Origin: Homalodisca vitripennis
Lineage: Eukaryota; Arthropoda; Insecta; Hemiptera; Cicadellidae
Reading direction: 5' to 3'
Assembly (NCBI RefSeq): GCF_021130785.1
Contig: NW_025777509.1
Coordinates: 28,476-92,475 of the forward strand
Length of the DNA stretch: 64,000 nucleotides
Shown in pieces: positions 45,261-56,564 of the stretch (within the stretch, counting starts at the first letter, position 1; every line of letters starts with the position of its first letter). Below the pieces are notes generated by a model that did no database searches, was not told the origin of the DNA, and saw only the letters and a list, made by a program, of their open reading frames with translations. The translations under genes and the position numbers were made by a program.

Positions 45261-47869
45261 TTCAGCATTAAGTAATAATTATTTTAAGTGTCATGATGAA
45301 ACAAAAGCAGAAGTGCAGAATATGCGATTTCTATAGTTTGGTGGTAGGTGAATACCTACTTGAGAAAACCATTACCATAATTTTATTATCCATTATTAAA
45401 TATTCGATAGGAATGAAATTTTAATAACAAAATAAATCTTATATAATTTTTATTTTAATCGATTTTATTAAACTGTACTCTAGGTTTACTATTATAACTC
45501 ATATATTTAAGACTTTTAATCGTCTTAGTAAGTAAAATATCCCGTGATCAAATAGTGTTTTAGGTCTATCACCTTTTATTATACACCTTGTTTATAATTT
45601 TAGAGTACAAGGTTAATAAAATGTTCCGGTACTTTTCAGTACTGCGTACTGTTTTGAAAATATTGTAATAACTAATCAGTTTGTTAGATATTATATTAAT
45701 ATCTTAGACAATTAAAAATTACCATTATATAACATCTACAGAGATAAAACATTACAAATAAAGAATAAAACAATGAAGAAACATTTGTACCTCCTTCCGA
45801 TTATATGTTTATTTTAATGAACAAACTATTACATTGAGTATAAATAAAATTACATACACTAATAAATTAATAAAATGGTTTTTTTAATATTTTTTATGAT
45901 AACTACTAATTCCTTTGTAAACTTTATCACACTACGCATTTGTTAACGATACTACAGAAGAAACCCATTGTTAGCCCAACTACTAAACCTGCAATTTAAA
46001 CTTTACTAAAAATTAGCCTATGGTAATTTTTGATGGGAGGTAACCTATTACTAAACAAGCATAAAAACTATTAAACTATATAGAATGTAGTATTTCTTAA
46101 ACAAACTTTCGTTCATACCACTCATACAATAGCTAGTGGAGCAATTAATTGCTATTGGAATGATTTGCTAAAATATCAAAATAATATTAATCACTATAAT
46201 TTTTAAGATGAAATATTTCTTTATTGAAACATATAAATTCCATACGATTCTTCAAGGTAACTTCACAGAGTACAGGAGAAATATACAATTTTGTATTATT
46301 TCACGCTGAGTGGTAGCAGATTACTTGATTAAAAGCTTTAAATAATTATTTCATAATTCTAACCAGAATTCTTGATAATATTAGCAAATACCAAAAATAA
46401 TATAATATAATTAACTGTTAAATATAAGTATATGAACAATTTTGACTATAAAAACTTGAGTGATTGTCATTTTTATTTATTTATAAAATCTTTAATATCA
46501 TGAAGAAATTTTTCTACCGCAAGCATTTTTTTTATTATACTATATTAAAATGTCACACCTGGACGTCGTAGCTCTTTAAACATCGGTAAAATATTTTAAT
46601 ATTTATTCTCGTTAGTTCTTATTTAGACGCGCTAGCAAAATTTGCTCAAAATACAAGTAAATCCTAATAGAATAATAAAAAGGCATTTTTACATTTCCAT
46701 GTTTTCTGTAAATTTATTTTAAAGGAGCCATTGATTTTATATTTAAAATATAACGACGAAAAATAAAAAATACCATATTAAATAGATATAATATATACAA
46801 ACTCTAGTAGTAATCTTACCAAAAATATAATGTATGTATATTCAAAACACTGGAGAGTTTGTAATGGATTTGTTGCATATGCTAATAAAAAATTACAAAT
46901 AATAAAAAAATATTTAATAAAAGAAAATGATACTAACCAATATATAGGTCGTAATAGCTCTCTCAGATGAGGTACGGTTCACAGGTTAGCGATTTTACAG
47001 CTGGGCTGACGTCAGTTGGTTGAACGAAGAAATCTCGGTAAAATCCTAGGGGAGCTTTATTCAATGACTGCAACAGTTACATTTATTTGGAGAAAAAGTG
47101 GAACCTTTATGAACATGCAATTGAAATAAAAATTGATATTTCTACTATATTTAAAGAGAATTTTCATATATTTACAATATAGAAAAATAATAAAAGTTGT
47201 AGATAATTCCAAAGTGCGGAAATAAATATTCTTCAAATGAATATGAAATATCTTACGTTTCATGCAACCATTATTTTAAAATTCTAATCATACAGTTTTA
47301 CTATAAGAAAATATTTGGGTATGTTGTGAAGTTGGTGAATTTTCGTACTTTTTATGACCCTCAGCAATTGCAACTTTTACGCAAGTAATATTTACTGGTT
47401 TATATATAATGCCTATAACCTAACATTTCTGTTTCTCTACTAATAAATTTTCCTTGTATGAAAAGTGACAAAATGTGTATGACATTGTACTAAATGGTGA
47501 ATAAGCAGTATTGACTATTTTCATCAATTTTAAATTTACAATAACAATGTAACCTTTTCAATACATGTATGGAAACCCGACTGATGTAAACTTAAAATTA
47601 ACTGCACTTTACGAGGTAATGCTTAACAACATACCTCCTTCTTAAACCTGTTATTCAGTTATATCACTAAGAAAAAATAATATACACGATATGATAGCAA
47701 TGAATGAACTTTAAATATTCTGAGTCAAGCGTGTATAATATTCTTACTACTCATATGTGATTTATAAAAATATTATTAAGAAATTTAAAAGTAGACTGTA
47801 CTGTAGACTACTTGTGTTAGGTACATCAAATCGAAAACTTGTAGAATATATCGCTATACAATGTAAGTG
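45261..47869. other. Long AT-rich stretch without recognised gene
   Basis: No exon, RNA gene or element boundary was identified. Around 46960-47020 a slightly GC-richer patch (AGCTCTCTCAGATGAGGTACGG) has no identifiable origin. The 68-codon - strand frame at 47057-47263 has no motif. Confidence 0.4.
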
Positions 47870-48720
47870 TGTATAATCATACAGCAGGAATCAGTTTGAA
47901 TGTTGGTAATAAATGAGAACTATACAAGAAAAGTAAAAAGAAAAATAAAGAGAACAGGGACAGCGTATACAGCAATAAATATTAAAACTAGTTACATCAA
48001 TGGAAACAGATAAAAGGTTCTACGTATATTGCTGTTTTTTATGGTATTTTTACGCATAAAAGTCGTTAATATCGCAGAAGTCACTTGAGAACTATCTCCA
48101 GAACACGATGGGATGTCCAGTGGGAGGACAACAACATACAGTAACTGTATGAGTTACTTTTACATTTATAAATCTTATTTTCTGTTCTTTCAAAAAATGG
48201 ATCAATTCATATGATTAGAGATTAGGTTTAATTGTGTGTTATTTTTTACTTTGTGTTGTTATTGATTCAGGTACATGTTATAATGATAACATTTAATTTG
48301 TTTTTTTTTTAGTATAGAAAGAAATGGTGTTTTGGGCTGTTTTAATTCATGCATCTAGAAATAATCTGTTTCCAATTTAAGTCTCCTGTATTGACCTACC
48401 AGTTACACTTGGGATCTGTGCATAGATATTTGATCAAAACTGAAAAAAAATATTAGAAGAAATATTTTCTATATGATTTGATTTAAACCGCTTTTGAACG
48501 ATTTAACCAGGGTAAATTTTGGCAATGCTTAGAAATTAGTGAATGGTAGATAACTAATACTAAACTAAATACCTAAATTTTGTTTAATAGTTATATTTAA
48601 TTAAAAATTGTTCTTAATAGTTTGTAAGAAAAGTACGAGCCATAGCGTGTAATGTTATTTAATTGTTTCATAGATTAAACACAAAAGCCCTATTCAGATC
48701 AGAAATGGCAAAATAAAGTT
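47870..48720 (+). repeat. Repeat unit 10
   Basis: A degraded copy: ATACAGCAGGAATCAGTTTGA (block A type, 47878), AACAGGGACAGCGTATACAGC and ATCAATGGAAACAGATAAAA (about 47998), block I remnants with CCAGAACACGATGGGATGTCC (48100) and CTGTATGAGTTACTTTTAC (48145), and block C remnants near 48620-48720. It is the last unit on the + strand. Confidence 0.55.
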
Positions 48721-50489
48721 ATAAAATAATAGTCTTTCCTTATCTTAGTCGATTGTCACATTTTAATATTTACATTTTACTGTAACTAATAATTTAATGT
48801 CTATTTCAAGATGTAATGAGTTTTTGTGTTTAAAAAAAAGCTCTGTTCTACATTAAAAGAGCATTCTTCTGGAGCAAGCTAATATCTGAATAAACCAAGT
48901 AAACACATTTGTTATAAATGTTAATTTAATAACATTATTAATAAAATGTAAATTTTCAGTGATTTTTATTTATTATTTTTTGTTGTAAACTCTATGTTAT
49001 TGGTTATATTTTTGGAGAATGCTTGTGATAAATCAGAATTTAAAACTTATTTAAATCTTGTATATCGTGATTTTTCTCGTTAGTTGATTTTTATAGCAAT
49101 TCTTTGTTACATACTGAACGTCATAAAAATAGATAGTACTAAAAGTTATTTCTGGTTACAGAGCAATATAAGTATAAACTGTACTGACTAAGAATTTTAA
49201 AAGGGACTGCTCTGATACAACAATTACAAATAAGAAAATTTTACGGTATGTGTTGACATTTTGAAAGAACCACCAGACAAACGCGCCTGGGCGTTTTGCC
49301 GGAACAATTTTAAGACCAACTCAAATACTTCGAGGTTATAGAAAGTAGTAAAAGCTTTGTCACAAATGTAAAAAAATCATAATCTTAAATCATAACTTAT
49401 AAACATGATTTGTAATAAATCTTTTCGTGTTGTGATAACAATGTCTTTATCTTCTAGGTTTTTTATTTTATTTATATGTTTAAAAACTAAGAAAATAAAT
49501 AAATACATTTACCATTATCTTCGGTTCGCACCCAATTTAAGTGACGTGAGAGGAGCACTGTTGTAATCAAGAACCATCACAGGTTCCATTACGAAGTGTA
49601 CAGAGCATACGTAGAAACATGAGTTGTCCTTTCGGTCTATCGCTTTGACATTATTAACCTTTGATGCTCGCTTTGAGATGTAACCAAATGAGACAGGTAA
49701 TAATTTACGTTTGACAATGATGGAAGAAGCAAAATTCGTACAATGACATTAAAATAGCGTCAGGTTTGAATTTTTCGTTTTTAATACATTCGTAAAATTG
49801 AAAAGCGCTTTTTTGATAACTTTTAAGTTGAAGGAACACGGTCATCACATATAGTAACAAGTTAGGAACCGAAAATAATTTAAATAATAAAATGTAACGA
49901 ATATTTTCTGTAAACCTTTTTTTTTAATAATACTAGCTCTTCTAATAAATGTAAATATGTAAAACAATAAAAAACTTAAATAAATTTAGAGCTAACATAC
50001 ATTTAAAGTCCTTATAATTTATTTGTGGTTATCGAAGTAGTTGTTTCTCAATAACATTGACAAATACTATGTTCCTTAAAAAAAATTAGGAATCGAATTT
50101 GATAGGAACTTAAGGTTGAGTGATGACAGTAGTATGTATTAATTATAGTGTGTTTATTTTCTACGAATTCAAAAGAATTCATCCACATCCTCAGTTTCCA
50201 TTACAAAAAGTTTGAAGCTCTTTAAAGATTGAGTTTGCAATTTACTCCCTTTTCTTTCAAAGCTTATGCAGTTTTACAGTTCTGTGTATAAACCAAGCTG
50301 TGGTGGTAATCTCATCCACTAGTTGAATAAATTTAAATATAAAGACAATAATTATCCTCAAATCTGTACAATACCCTCTATATAAATCAATTATTTAAAA
50401 ACAAATTAACGCAATACCTTCTGAATTTTAATCTTAAATGAGCTAACATTTACCAATTTAAAATTATTTTCAATATTTACACTACTATG
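48721..50489. other. Repeat background; orientation change region; no gene
   Basis: A block at 49575-49735 (GGTTCCATTACGAAGTGTACAG, CTTTGACATT) duplicates 33285-33430. From about 50270 the sequence, read on the - strand, matches the + strand landmarks at 43240-43480 (CATAGTAGTGTAAATATTG, GGTAAATGTTAGCTCATTTAAG), so the unit orientation has switched by here. No coding region is supported. Confidence 0.5.
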
Positions 50490-50493
50490 AAAT

Positions 50494-51298
50494 TGTACCG
50501 TTATTACAGCACATATTTTGTAATTTATATGGAGCTAATACTTCATAAATTAAACAACTTTTCGGAAATACTTGGTTTATTCCGAAATTCAAGTTCACCC
50601 AAAAGTTTACAAAGTTTACAAACTTTTGATTCAATTTTATTCAAAAATCACTCAATCAATCAAATCTAATTAAGAGTCTGATCAAAAGGTACTGAAATTA
50701 AAATTAAACTAAAAATGTATACTTCTCCAAAAAATGGTTTAAATTAACAAAACAAAATAAAAGTTCTCTTCTCAAAATACTCAAAATTAATATAACACAA
50801 AACTTGATATTTACTTTATCACCAAAATTTAATTCACAAAACTTCAAAAATTTGAATTAAATTTTCAGACTCTGAAAGATGGGAAACTTTAGAAATTTTT
50901 AATACAGTATTATAAAATAAAAGATATTAACTATACGCTGGTACGGGACTTACTACTTTGAAGATTACGGAGGCAGATCGGATCTTAAAACGCACTAAAA
51001 ATTTTAAATACTTCTAATTGACTTTACCCACAAAAAAAATAAATTACTCTAAATCCTAACTATTGGGTTAGAGAAAGAACTTCAGCTACTAACTCGACCG
51101 CTACACGTACTCCTCAATCGCCAAGACTAGACTGACTGCTCCTCCAGCGAGCCGGGAGGAACGCATCACCCGATACGTCACTGACCGATCAGCTGATTGC
51201 CGGTCCAACTGAACAAACAATGTCCCCGCACCGCGTCTAGTTAATAAGAGCCTACTTCCTACCGCGATTCAGCATAAATGAATTAGAACTATGGTACA
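50494..51298 (-). repeat. LTR copy (left)
   Basis: An 805-bp terminal repeat. Its part from about 50935 onward is GC-richer and, read on the - strand, contains GTGACGTATCGGG and GGAGCAGTCAGTCTAG, the latter including the arthropod initiator TCAGT, so an LTR promoter could start there. It differs from the right copy by about four substitutions and three single-base indels as counted by eye. Confidence 0.85.
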
Positions 51299-51396
51299 TA
51301 TTTTCCCTAGCCCGAAGCTGCAATCACGGTAGGAACCTAAACCTTTAAACACTCATCCCGGACTAAGTACAATAATATCCCTCCACATGCACACTT

Positions 51397-51762
51397 TTAA
51401 ATAACAATTCTTTTGTACTTATCACTACGTGGAGGCTGTGATGTGTAGTCCGAGGGGTGATGTGGTAGGAGTGTCCGACGTCCAGTGTGGCTCCCCAGGT
51501 AGCCATCGCAGAGGGATGTGGTAGGTGAGGAGTCGAGGCAGGTAGCTTCTCCAATGATTGTGCGGCCGGTGCAGTGCGGCGGCCTAGTTGATCTCGTGGT
51601 TGGCTGGCTCTGGTTCGCTAATAGCACTGCTACCTGCTCCTCCAATCTAATAACAATTTCAGCCAGCGAGGCATTGAGCTCTTGGAGGACATTCCTTTTA
51701 CAAAATATTCCCTCCGTATGATTGTTATGGCTGTCAGTCTTTCACGGTGTTCTTATTGTACG
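51397..51762 (-). CDS. Small open frame in LTR element, possible Gag remnant
   Basis: On the - strand an open frame without a certain start runs from about 51762 to the stop at 51397; the first methionine-like start would be near 51645. It encodes about 115-120 residues. Residues near the middle, NVLQELNASLAEIVIRLEEQ followed by VAVLLANQSQ, have heptad-like hydrophobic spacing suggesting a short coiled coil. The rest is rich in Ser, Thr, Pro and His. No zinc knuckle, protease or polymerase motif is present. It could be a truncated Gag or an accidental frame; I have no family assignment. Confidence 0.3.
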
Positions 51763-51899
51763 CCTGCGCCAGTGTCGCGAATGTAAACCATTACCAAATG
51801 TTGTTAATTACAATACAATCAATTTACAGGGATTACAATGGCACAATAATCAATTGTTTACACACAATAAACCTCATATAGTGATAAAAAACAATATTA

Positions 51900-52066
51900 C
51901 CCTGTCCTTCTACATTTGAAGGAACAGGGAAGAAAAATCACTATCAATACAACTCATTGTATACCAAAAAATATTACCCTGTCCTTCTCTATTGGAAGGA
52001 ACAGGGGACAACAACACCACAACATTACCAAAATTACCCTGTCCTTCTACATTTGAAGGAACAGGG
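51900..52066. repeat. Three tandem hairpins inside the LTR element
   Basis: CCCTGTCCTTC, a 7-base loop and GAAGGAACAGGG occur at 51900-51929, 51977-52006 and 52037-52066. Each can fold into an 11-bp stem with one bulged A. Stem sequences are identical in all three, while loop and spacers vary. A separate hairpin, CATTGTCC and GGACAATG, is at about 52143-52165. Possible roles are packaging or RNA-structure signals. Confidence 0.8.
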
Positions 52067-52720
52067 AAGAAATATATCTCATGATATATCACAATACATC
52101 AGAATACATCTGTGTATTTACTTTATCCACCATTAATGTCATTCATTGTCCCTGAAATGGACAATGGAATGGTTTAACAACCACACTCCTATCACACACT
52201 TACACTGGCATTTTATATTATGACTTCTCATCTTAGCTATACAACTGCTGAAATAAAAACGTCGTCACATCACCCTTTTATATTCCAATATTTATTTGTA
52301 TAATAATAATAAACTACTGGATTCTTATACTTAACTTGTTTTGTGTTTTGGGCCAAATTAATACATAATTATATAATCAATTCTTGAAGTTAATTTAAAA
52401 AAAAAATTATATTGTCATTTTATTGTTTTTAGACCCATCTTCAATTCCTTTTCAACAATATAATCTTCCTGAAAATAAAACATACTGACCTTTGCGCGGG
52501 GGAGTTAATGTTTATTGAGTTCTAAAATTTCACATTTCGAATTTAAAATTTAAATTTAGAAATATTCATCTTAAAAAAAGAAAACAAACTATCGTTATTT
52601 TAAAACAAAAAAACACATTTTACCAGGATCAATATTTCCTTGTTATTTCTGATAATCATTTCACATGAAAATATTCAATCATATTGCCCAGTCCTATCTT
52701 TACTGCCGTGTCATAAACTC

Positions 52721-52792
52721 TTTCACTTATCGGGACCACTTAGTTTTCACTTATCAGAGTCACTTCGCTTTCACTTATCGGGTTCACTTGTA
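52721..52792 (+). repeat. 24-bp tandem repeat, three copies, in LTR element
   Basis: TTTCACTTATCGGGNNCACTT starts at 52721, 52745 and 52769, exactly 24 bp apart. On the + strand it lies in a 98-codon open frame (52640-52936) and gives an 8-residue periodic peptide of the FHLSGPLS, FHLSESLR, FHLSGSLV type. The frame has no recognised domain and would be antisense if the element is on the - strand, so I do not call a gene. Confidence 0.7.
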
Positions 52793-53382
52793 ATTAAACT
52801 TTACGATACGGACTCTTCTGAACAAATACTTTTACAAGGGGCCGAGTTATTCCAGCTTGATTACATCCGGACCTTTTTACAATTTACACAGGACGCTCTC
52901 AACAATAATCCTTTCTTCTGCCCTCATTGTTCTTGAACCTTTCTATAACCATAATTATTTTATAATCCCTTTCCGGTTACTAGCATTGTCCATATTATTA
53001 AATTTCAAAGGGGACCTCCACATTTTTCTAAGTTTATGACGGTGTCGTTTCCAAAAGCATTTCCGTCCCTAAAATTTTATTTCAAATATAATTCCTTTTT
53101 GAGCAATAGATCTACATGCGCTAGCTCCATTTTTATTTTAAAATAATTTTCTTAAAATAAATCAAATATTCCAAACTGACAATATTATTCTAAGTCCTCA
53201 GTCTTACACACTACACAAAATTATGCAGGTTTATACACAATGTTCAAGTTCATACAAGTCTTATACAAGTTACACACACTTTTCATGAATTATAAAAGTT
53301 TATACCAGTTTACAAGTTCTTTCCTGTAAATAACCTGTTGTACAAGTTTATGCTCAAAAGAAATAGCAAATTGCGCAAATTA

Positions 53383-54188
53383 TGTACCGTTATTACAGCA
53401 CATATTTTGTAATTTATATGGAGCTAATACTTCATAAATTAAACAACTTTTCGGAAATACTTGGTTTTATTCCGAAATTCAAGTTCACCCAAAAGTTTAC
53501 AAAGTTTACAAACTTTTGATTCAATTTTATTCAAAAATCACTCAATCAATCAAATCTAATTAAGAGTCTGATCAAAAGGTACTGAAATTAAAATTAAACT
53601 AAAAATGTATACTTCTCCAAAAAATGGTTTAAATTAACAAAACAAAATAAAAGTTCTCTTCTCAAAATACTCAAAATTAATATAACACAAAACTTGATAT
53701 TTACTTTATCACCAAAATTTAATTCACAAAAACTTCAAAAATTTGAATTAAATTTTCAGACTCTGAAAGATGGGAAACTTTAGAAATTTTTAATACAGTA
53801 TTATAAAATAAAAGATATTAACTATACGCTGGTAAGGGACTTACTACTTTGAAGATTACGGAGGCAGATCGGATCTTAAAACGCACTAAAAATTTTAAAT
53901 ACTTCTAATTGACTTTACCCACAAAAAAATTAATTACTCTAAATCCCAACTATTGGGTTAGAGAAAGAACTTCAGCTACTAACTCGACCGCTACACGTAC
54001 TCCTCAATCGCCAAGACTAGACTGACTGCTCCTCCAGCGAGCCGGGAGGAACGCATCACCCGATACGTCACTGACCGATCAGCTGATTGCCGGTCCAACT
54101 GAACAAACAATGTCCCCGCACCGCGTCTAGTTAATAAGAGCCTACTCCCTACCGCGATTCAGCATAAATGAATTAGAACTATGGTACA
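53383..54188 (-). repeat. LTR copy (right)
   Basis: An 806-bp terminal repeat, about 99% identical to the left copy, implying a very recent insertion in comparison with the heavily diverged host repeat. If the element is on the - strand, this is its 5' LTR. The DNA just left of it (53215-53380) is a degenerate array of TTATACAAGTT-like motifs. Confidence 0.85.
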
Positions 54189-54192
54189 AAAT

Positions 54193-55330
54193 GCCTGAAA
54201 GATTTCTCACAGACACATTTAAGTAAATAATTCTCTAGGCAATCTTCACACTTTTGATAACCTATGTGAGAATGGATCTTAAACATTTGGAGGTTTTAGA
54301 AAACATAGCTGTAAACTGATTCTTTCTGTACACTTAAGAGTACTGAAGGGATGTAAAACCATATATTAAAAGTTATTTCGGTTCATGCACAAAAACATAT
54401 GAAACTTGCTTTGTTGGTCAAGATAAAACAAGAAAATAAACTTATTGTGAAATTCATTAAACATTATAATCCTTTCAGCTGCAAATGCGTTATAATTATA
54501 CTGAAACTGTTTCACTGCTTTTGAAAGATTTCTCTCAGACACATTTAAGTAAATAATTCTTTTGGTAATCTTTACACATTTTTATAAAATATTAGAGAAT
54601 GGATCTTAACACAATTGGAGGTTCAGAAGAAGATAGTTGTAAACGGATTCTTTCTGCACACTTCGAGTGCTGAAGGGATTTAAAACCATAAACCACAAAT
54701 TCTTTCAGTTCGTCCACAAAACATACGAAAGTAAGATGTAACTAGGAAATAAACTTATTGTAAAATTTAATTAAAACTGTAATCCTTTTAACTGCAAACC
54801 CGTTACAATTAAATTTGAACTGTTTCACTGTTTTTGCTAGATGCGCTTTTTAGAAAGATGTAAATTACTTTCATTAAGAAGAATAAACAGAAAAAAACTT
54901 TTAAAGAAAAAAAGTAACTCATCTATAAGTCCCTGTCTCGATCCTTGTCTTCGCCAGCTTACTCCGGATGTATATTTTCCTCTTCCTGCTAGTTGAACGA
55001 TTTAGAACGTTAAATGTAACAATTAAAAAGGTCCTGGCTTTTTTCGAGCTCTTGGCCATTGCACTTGTTCCTGATCGTGCTTCTCCAAAACTAATGTGGC
55101 ATGAGTTCAACGAAGTTTTTTAAACAACAGTATTGAATTTATCAAAATCTTGGTAATGCATGTTCTTTTTTTATCTATGGATATTTAAAAGATAAAAGAT
55201 GTCCACTGTTGTGTGTTTCATCTGTTTCTTTTTTATACTTTTCCCCTTCACTTGCTTGTTTACGTCATGTCACTATTTACAGGAAATAGTTGTTTGTTAT
55301 CAGGTTACACGAACACATAAATACTATGGA
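54193..55330 (-). repeat. Repeat unit 11, inverted
   Basis: Read on the - strand: block H at about 55290-55160 (GACATGACGTAAACAAGC, AACAGATGAAACACAC, TATCCATAGAT), block I at about 55095-54905 (GAAGCACGATCAGGAACAAG, GCAATGGCCAAGAGCTCG, GTTCAACTAGCAGGAAGAGG, GGATCGAGACAGGGACTTAT and GATGAGTTACTTT), and block A twice (54695-54645 and 54355-54310), each with an AGAAAGAATC or AGAAAGAATCAGTTTAC-type end, and the TCTTTCAGGCATTT block (54200). It is closest to units 7 and 8. Small frames (54919-55110 on -, 55199-55387 on +) are accidental. Confidence 0.65.
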
Positions 55331-56332
55331 GATAAACATGTTTCTGTTACTCGTCTTACATTAATTAAACGTAATAAAGTTTCATAATTTAGATCCAATA
55401 TCCAGGCACAACACTCGATATGTCACGTCATTGCTAAATCATATATTTTCATAACCAGTCTGCAATGTTCAAACCTCTGTCCTAACGCTAGTAAGGTTGT
55501 CGTACTGGTTTAATTAACTTTCTATACTCCTCGCATAAGTTGAAATTGGTTTCTCTTCTGGAAATTAACTAATTATTATTCTACATTATTATACGTATCA
55601 TGGTAGAGACATTTAATATTTCTGAATCAAAAAACGATATTCCTTTATATAATTTATATATTTACAATCCAGCAGGGATTACTCCTGGCTGTTTTATACC
55701 TTCCAGCTGAACTTACTACTAGGTACAACATAAATAGATGTGTCACTTAAATCTCGCCAGCCTTATGGATGTCCAGAAGCGGCACATCCCTAACCACACA
55801 TGTGAAGATTCTTGGGGTCAGGGTTATTCAACATGTTACGATTATCTATTTTATCAAAAATTACACTAATCGAAACTATAACAATATACGTTGTTTTAAT
55901 GATATAGGTAGAAAGTATTAATTAACATATTAACTAAACACAAGCTGCACGCAACTCACAGATCAGGCGCTGATAAATCACAACATGCATTTTCATGTTA
56001 ATTTATCTAATTATGCTAAATTCATTGGACTTCAACTCAAAATTTTATCATCTTATACAAAAACTTACGTGTCTGATATTAATAAACCTTGAACAACTTG
56101 TTACCTACAGTGAGTGATCTATCGGAACAATTTCAAGTTATATATCAGAACAATTTAAAGTTATATATGTGTTTTAGTTTGGAACCTGTTTCATAGATTT
56201 AACCGTGATCACAGAAGTATTAGGTTACATTTTAAAGAATATGTTGTTACCAATTTTTGAATGTTATCATATGAAAGGGTAAGTAGGAAACATTTAAACT
56301 CTTCCAGGTTTATGATGAGTGCAACATTTTAG
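55331..56332. repeat. Anonymous duplicated block; no gene
   Basis: The sequence at about 55450-55580 (GTCTGCAATGTTCAAACCTC, CTGTCCTAACGCTAGTAAGG, CTAATTATTAT) is repeated at about 60325-60445, downstream of the next inverted units. The rest is AT-rich without signals. Confidence 0.5.
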
Positions 56333-56564
56333 GCTCGCGCTTACTGGGAATCCTTCGTTCACGGGGAACTATTGCAAGCCCTAATACCTAGCACGGAGGT
56401 TCGACGGACAACCCAGGCCTTTCGGCCAGGGAAGGCACGCTGATTCCTACAGTGTAGCGCGCGCGCGGCCGCTGACATCTAAAGGCATCACAAACCTGTT
56501 ATTGCACAGTCTTGTCCGGCTAGAAGCCGCCTCTCCCTCTAAGAAGAATTTGATTCGCCGGTAG
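56333..56564 (-). pseudogene. 18S rRNA fragment
   Basis: On the - strand this is recognisable as part of the 3' domain of eukaryotic small-subunit rRNA: CGGCGAATC, TTCTTAGAGGGA, GGCGGCTTCTAGCCG, GCAATAACAGGTTTGTGATG, CCTTTAGATGTC, GCGCGCTACACTG, AATCAGCGTGCC, GGCCGAAAGGCC, GGGCTTGCAATAGTTCCCC and GTGAACGAAGGATTCCCAGT. Only about 230 nt of the roughly 1.9 kb molecule is present, and several normally invariant positions look changed, so it is a dispersed pseudogene fragment. No flanking ITS or 28S sequence is visible. Confidence 0.85.

Larger units (their letters stand above)
50490..54192 (-). mobile_element. Young LTR retroelement without recognisable gag-pol
   Basis: Two direct repeats of 805 and 806 bp (50494-51298, 53383-54188) flank a 2.1 kb internal region. 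Both begin TGTACC and end GGTACA, perfect 6-bp inverted ends. AAAT at 50490-50493 and 54189-54192 is a 4-bp target duplication, and the flanks read together as a continuous repeat unit. No protease, RT, RNase H or integrase motif exists inside, so the element depends on a partner in trans. The strand is tentative: on the - strand a purine run (AGGGAAAATA) abuts the LTR as a polypurine tract should. I found no convincing primer-binding site on either strand. Confidence 0.85.

Noticed and set aside
51900..52066. CRISPR-like repeat array
   Set aside because: Only three repeats with irregular spacing (77 and 60 bp), inside a eukaryotic LTR element; each repeat is a hairpin and spacers are related low-complexity sequence.
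56333..56564. Functional rRNA gene
   Set aside because: Only about 230 nt of 18S with changes at normally invariant positions and no adjacent ITS, 5.8S or 28S.
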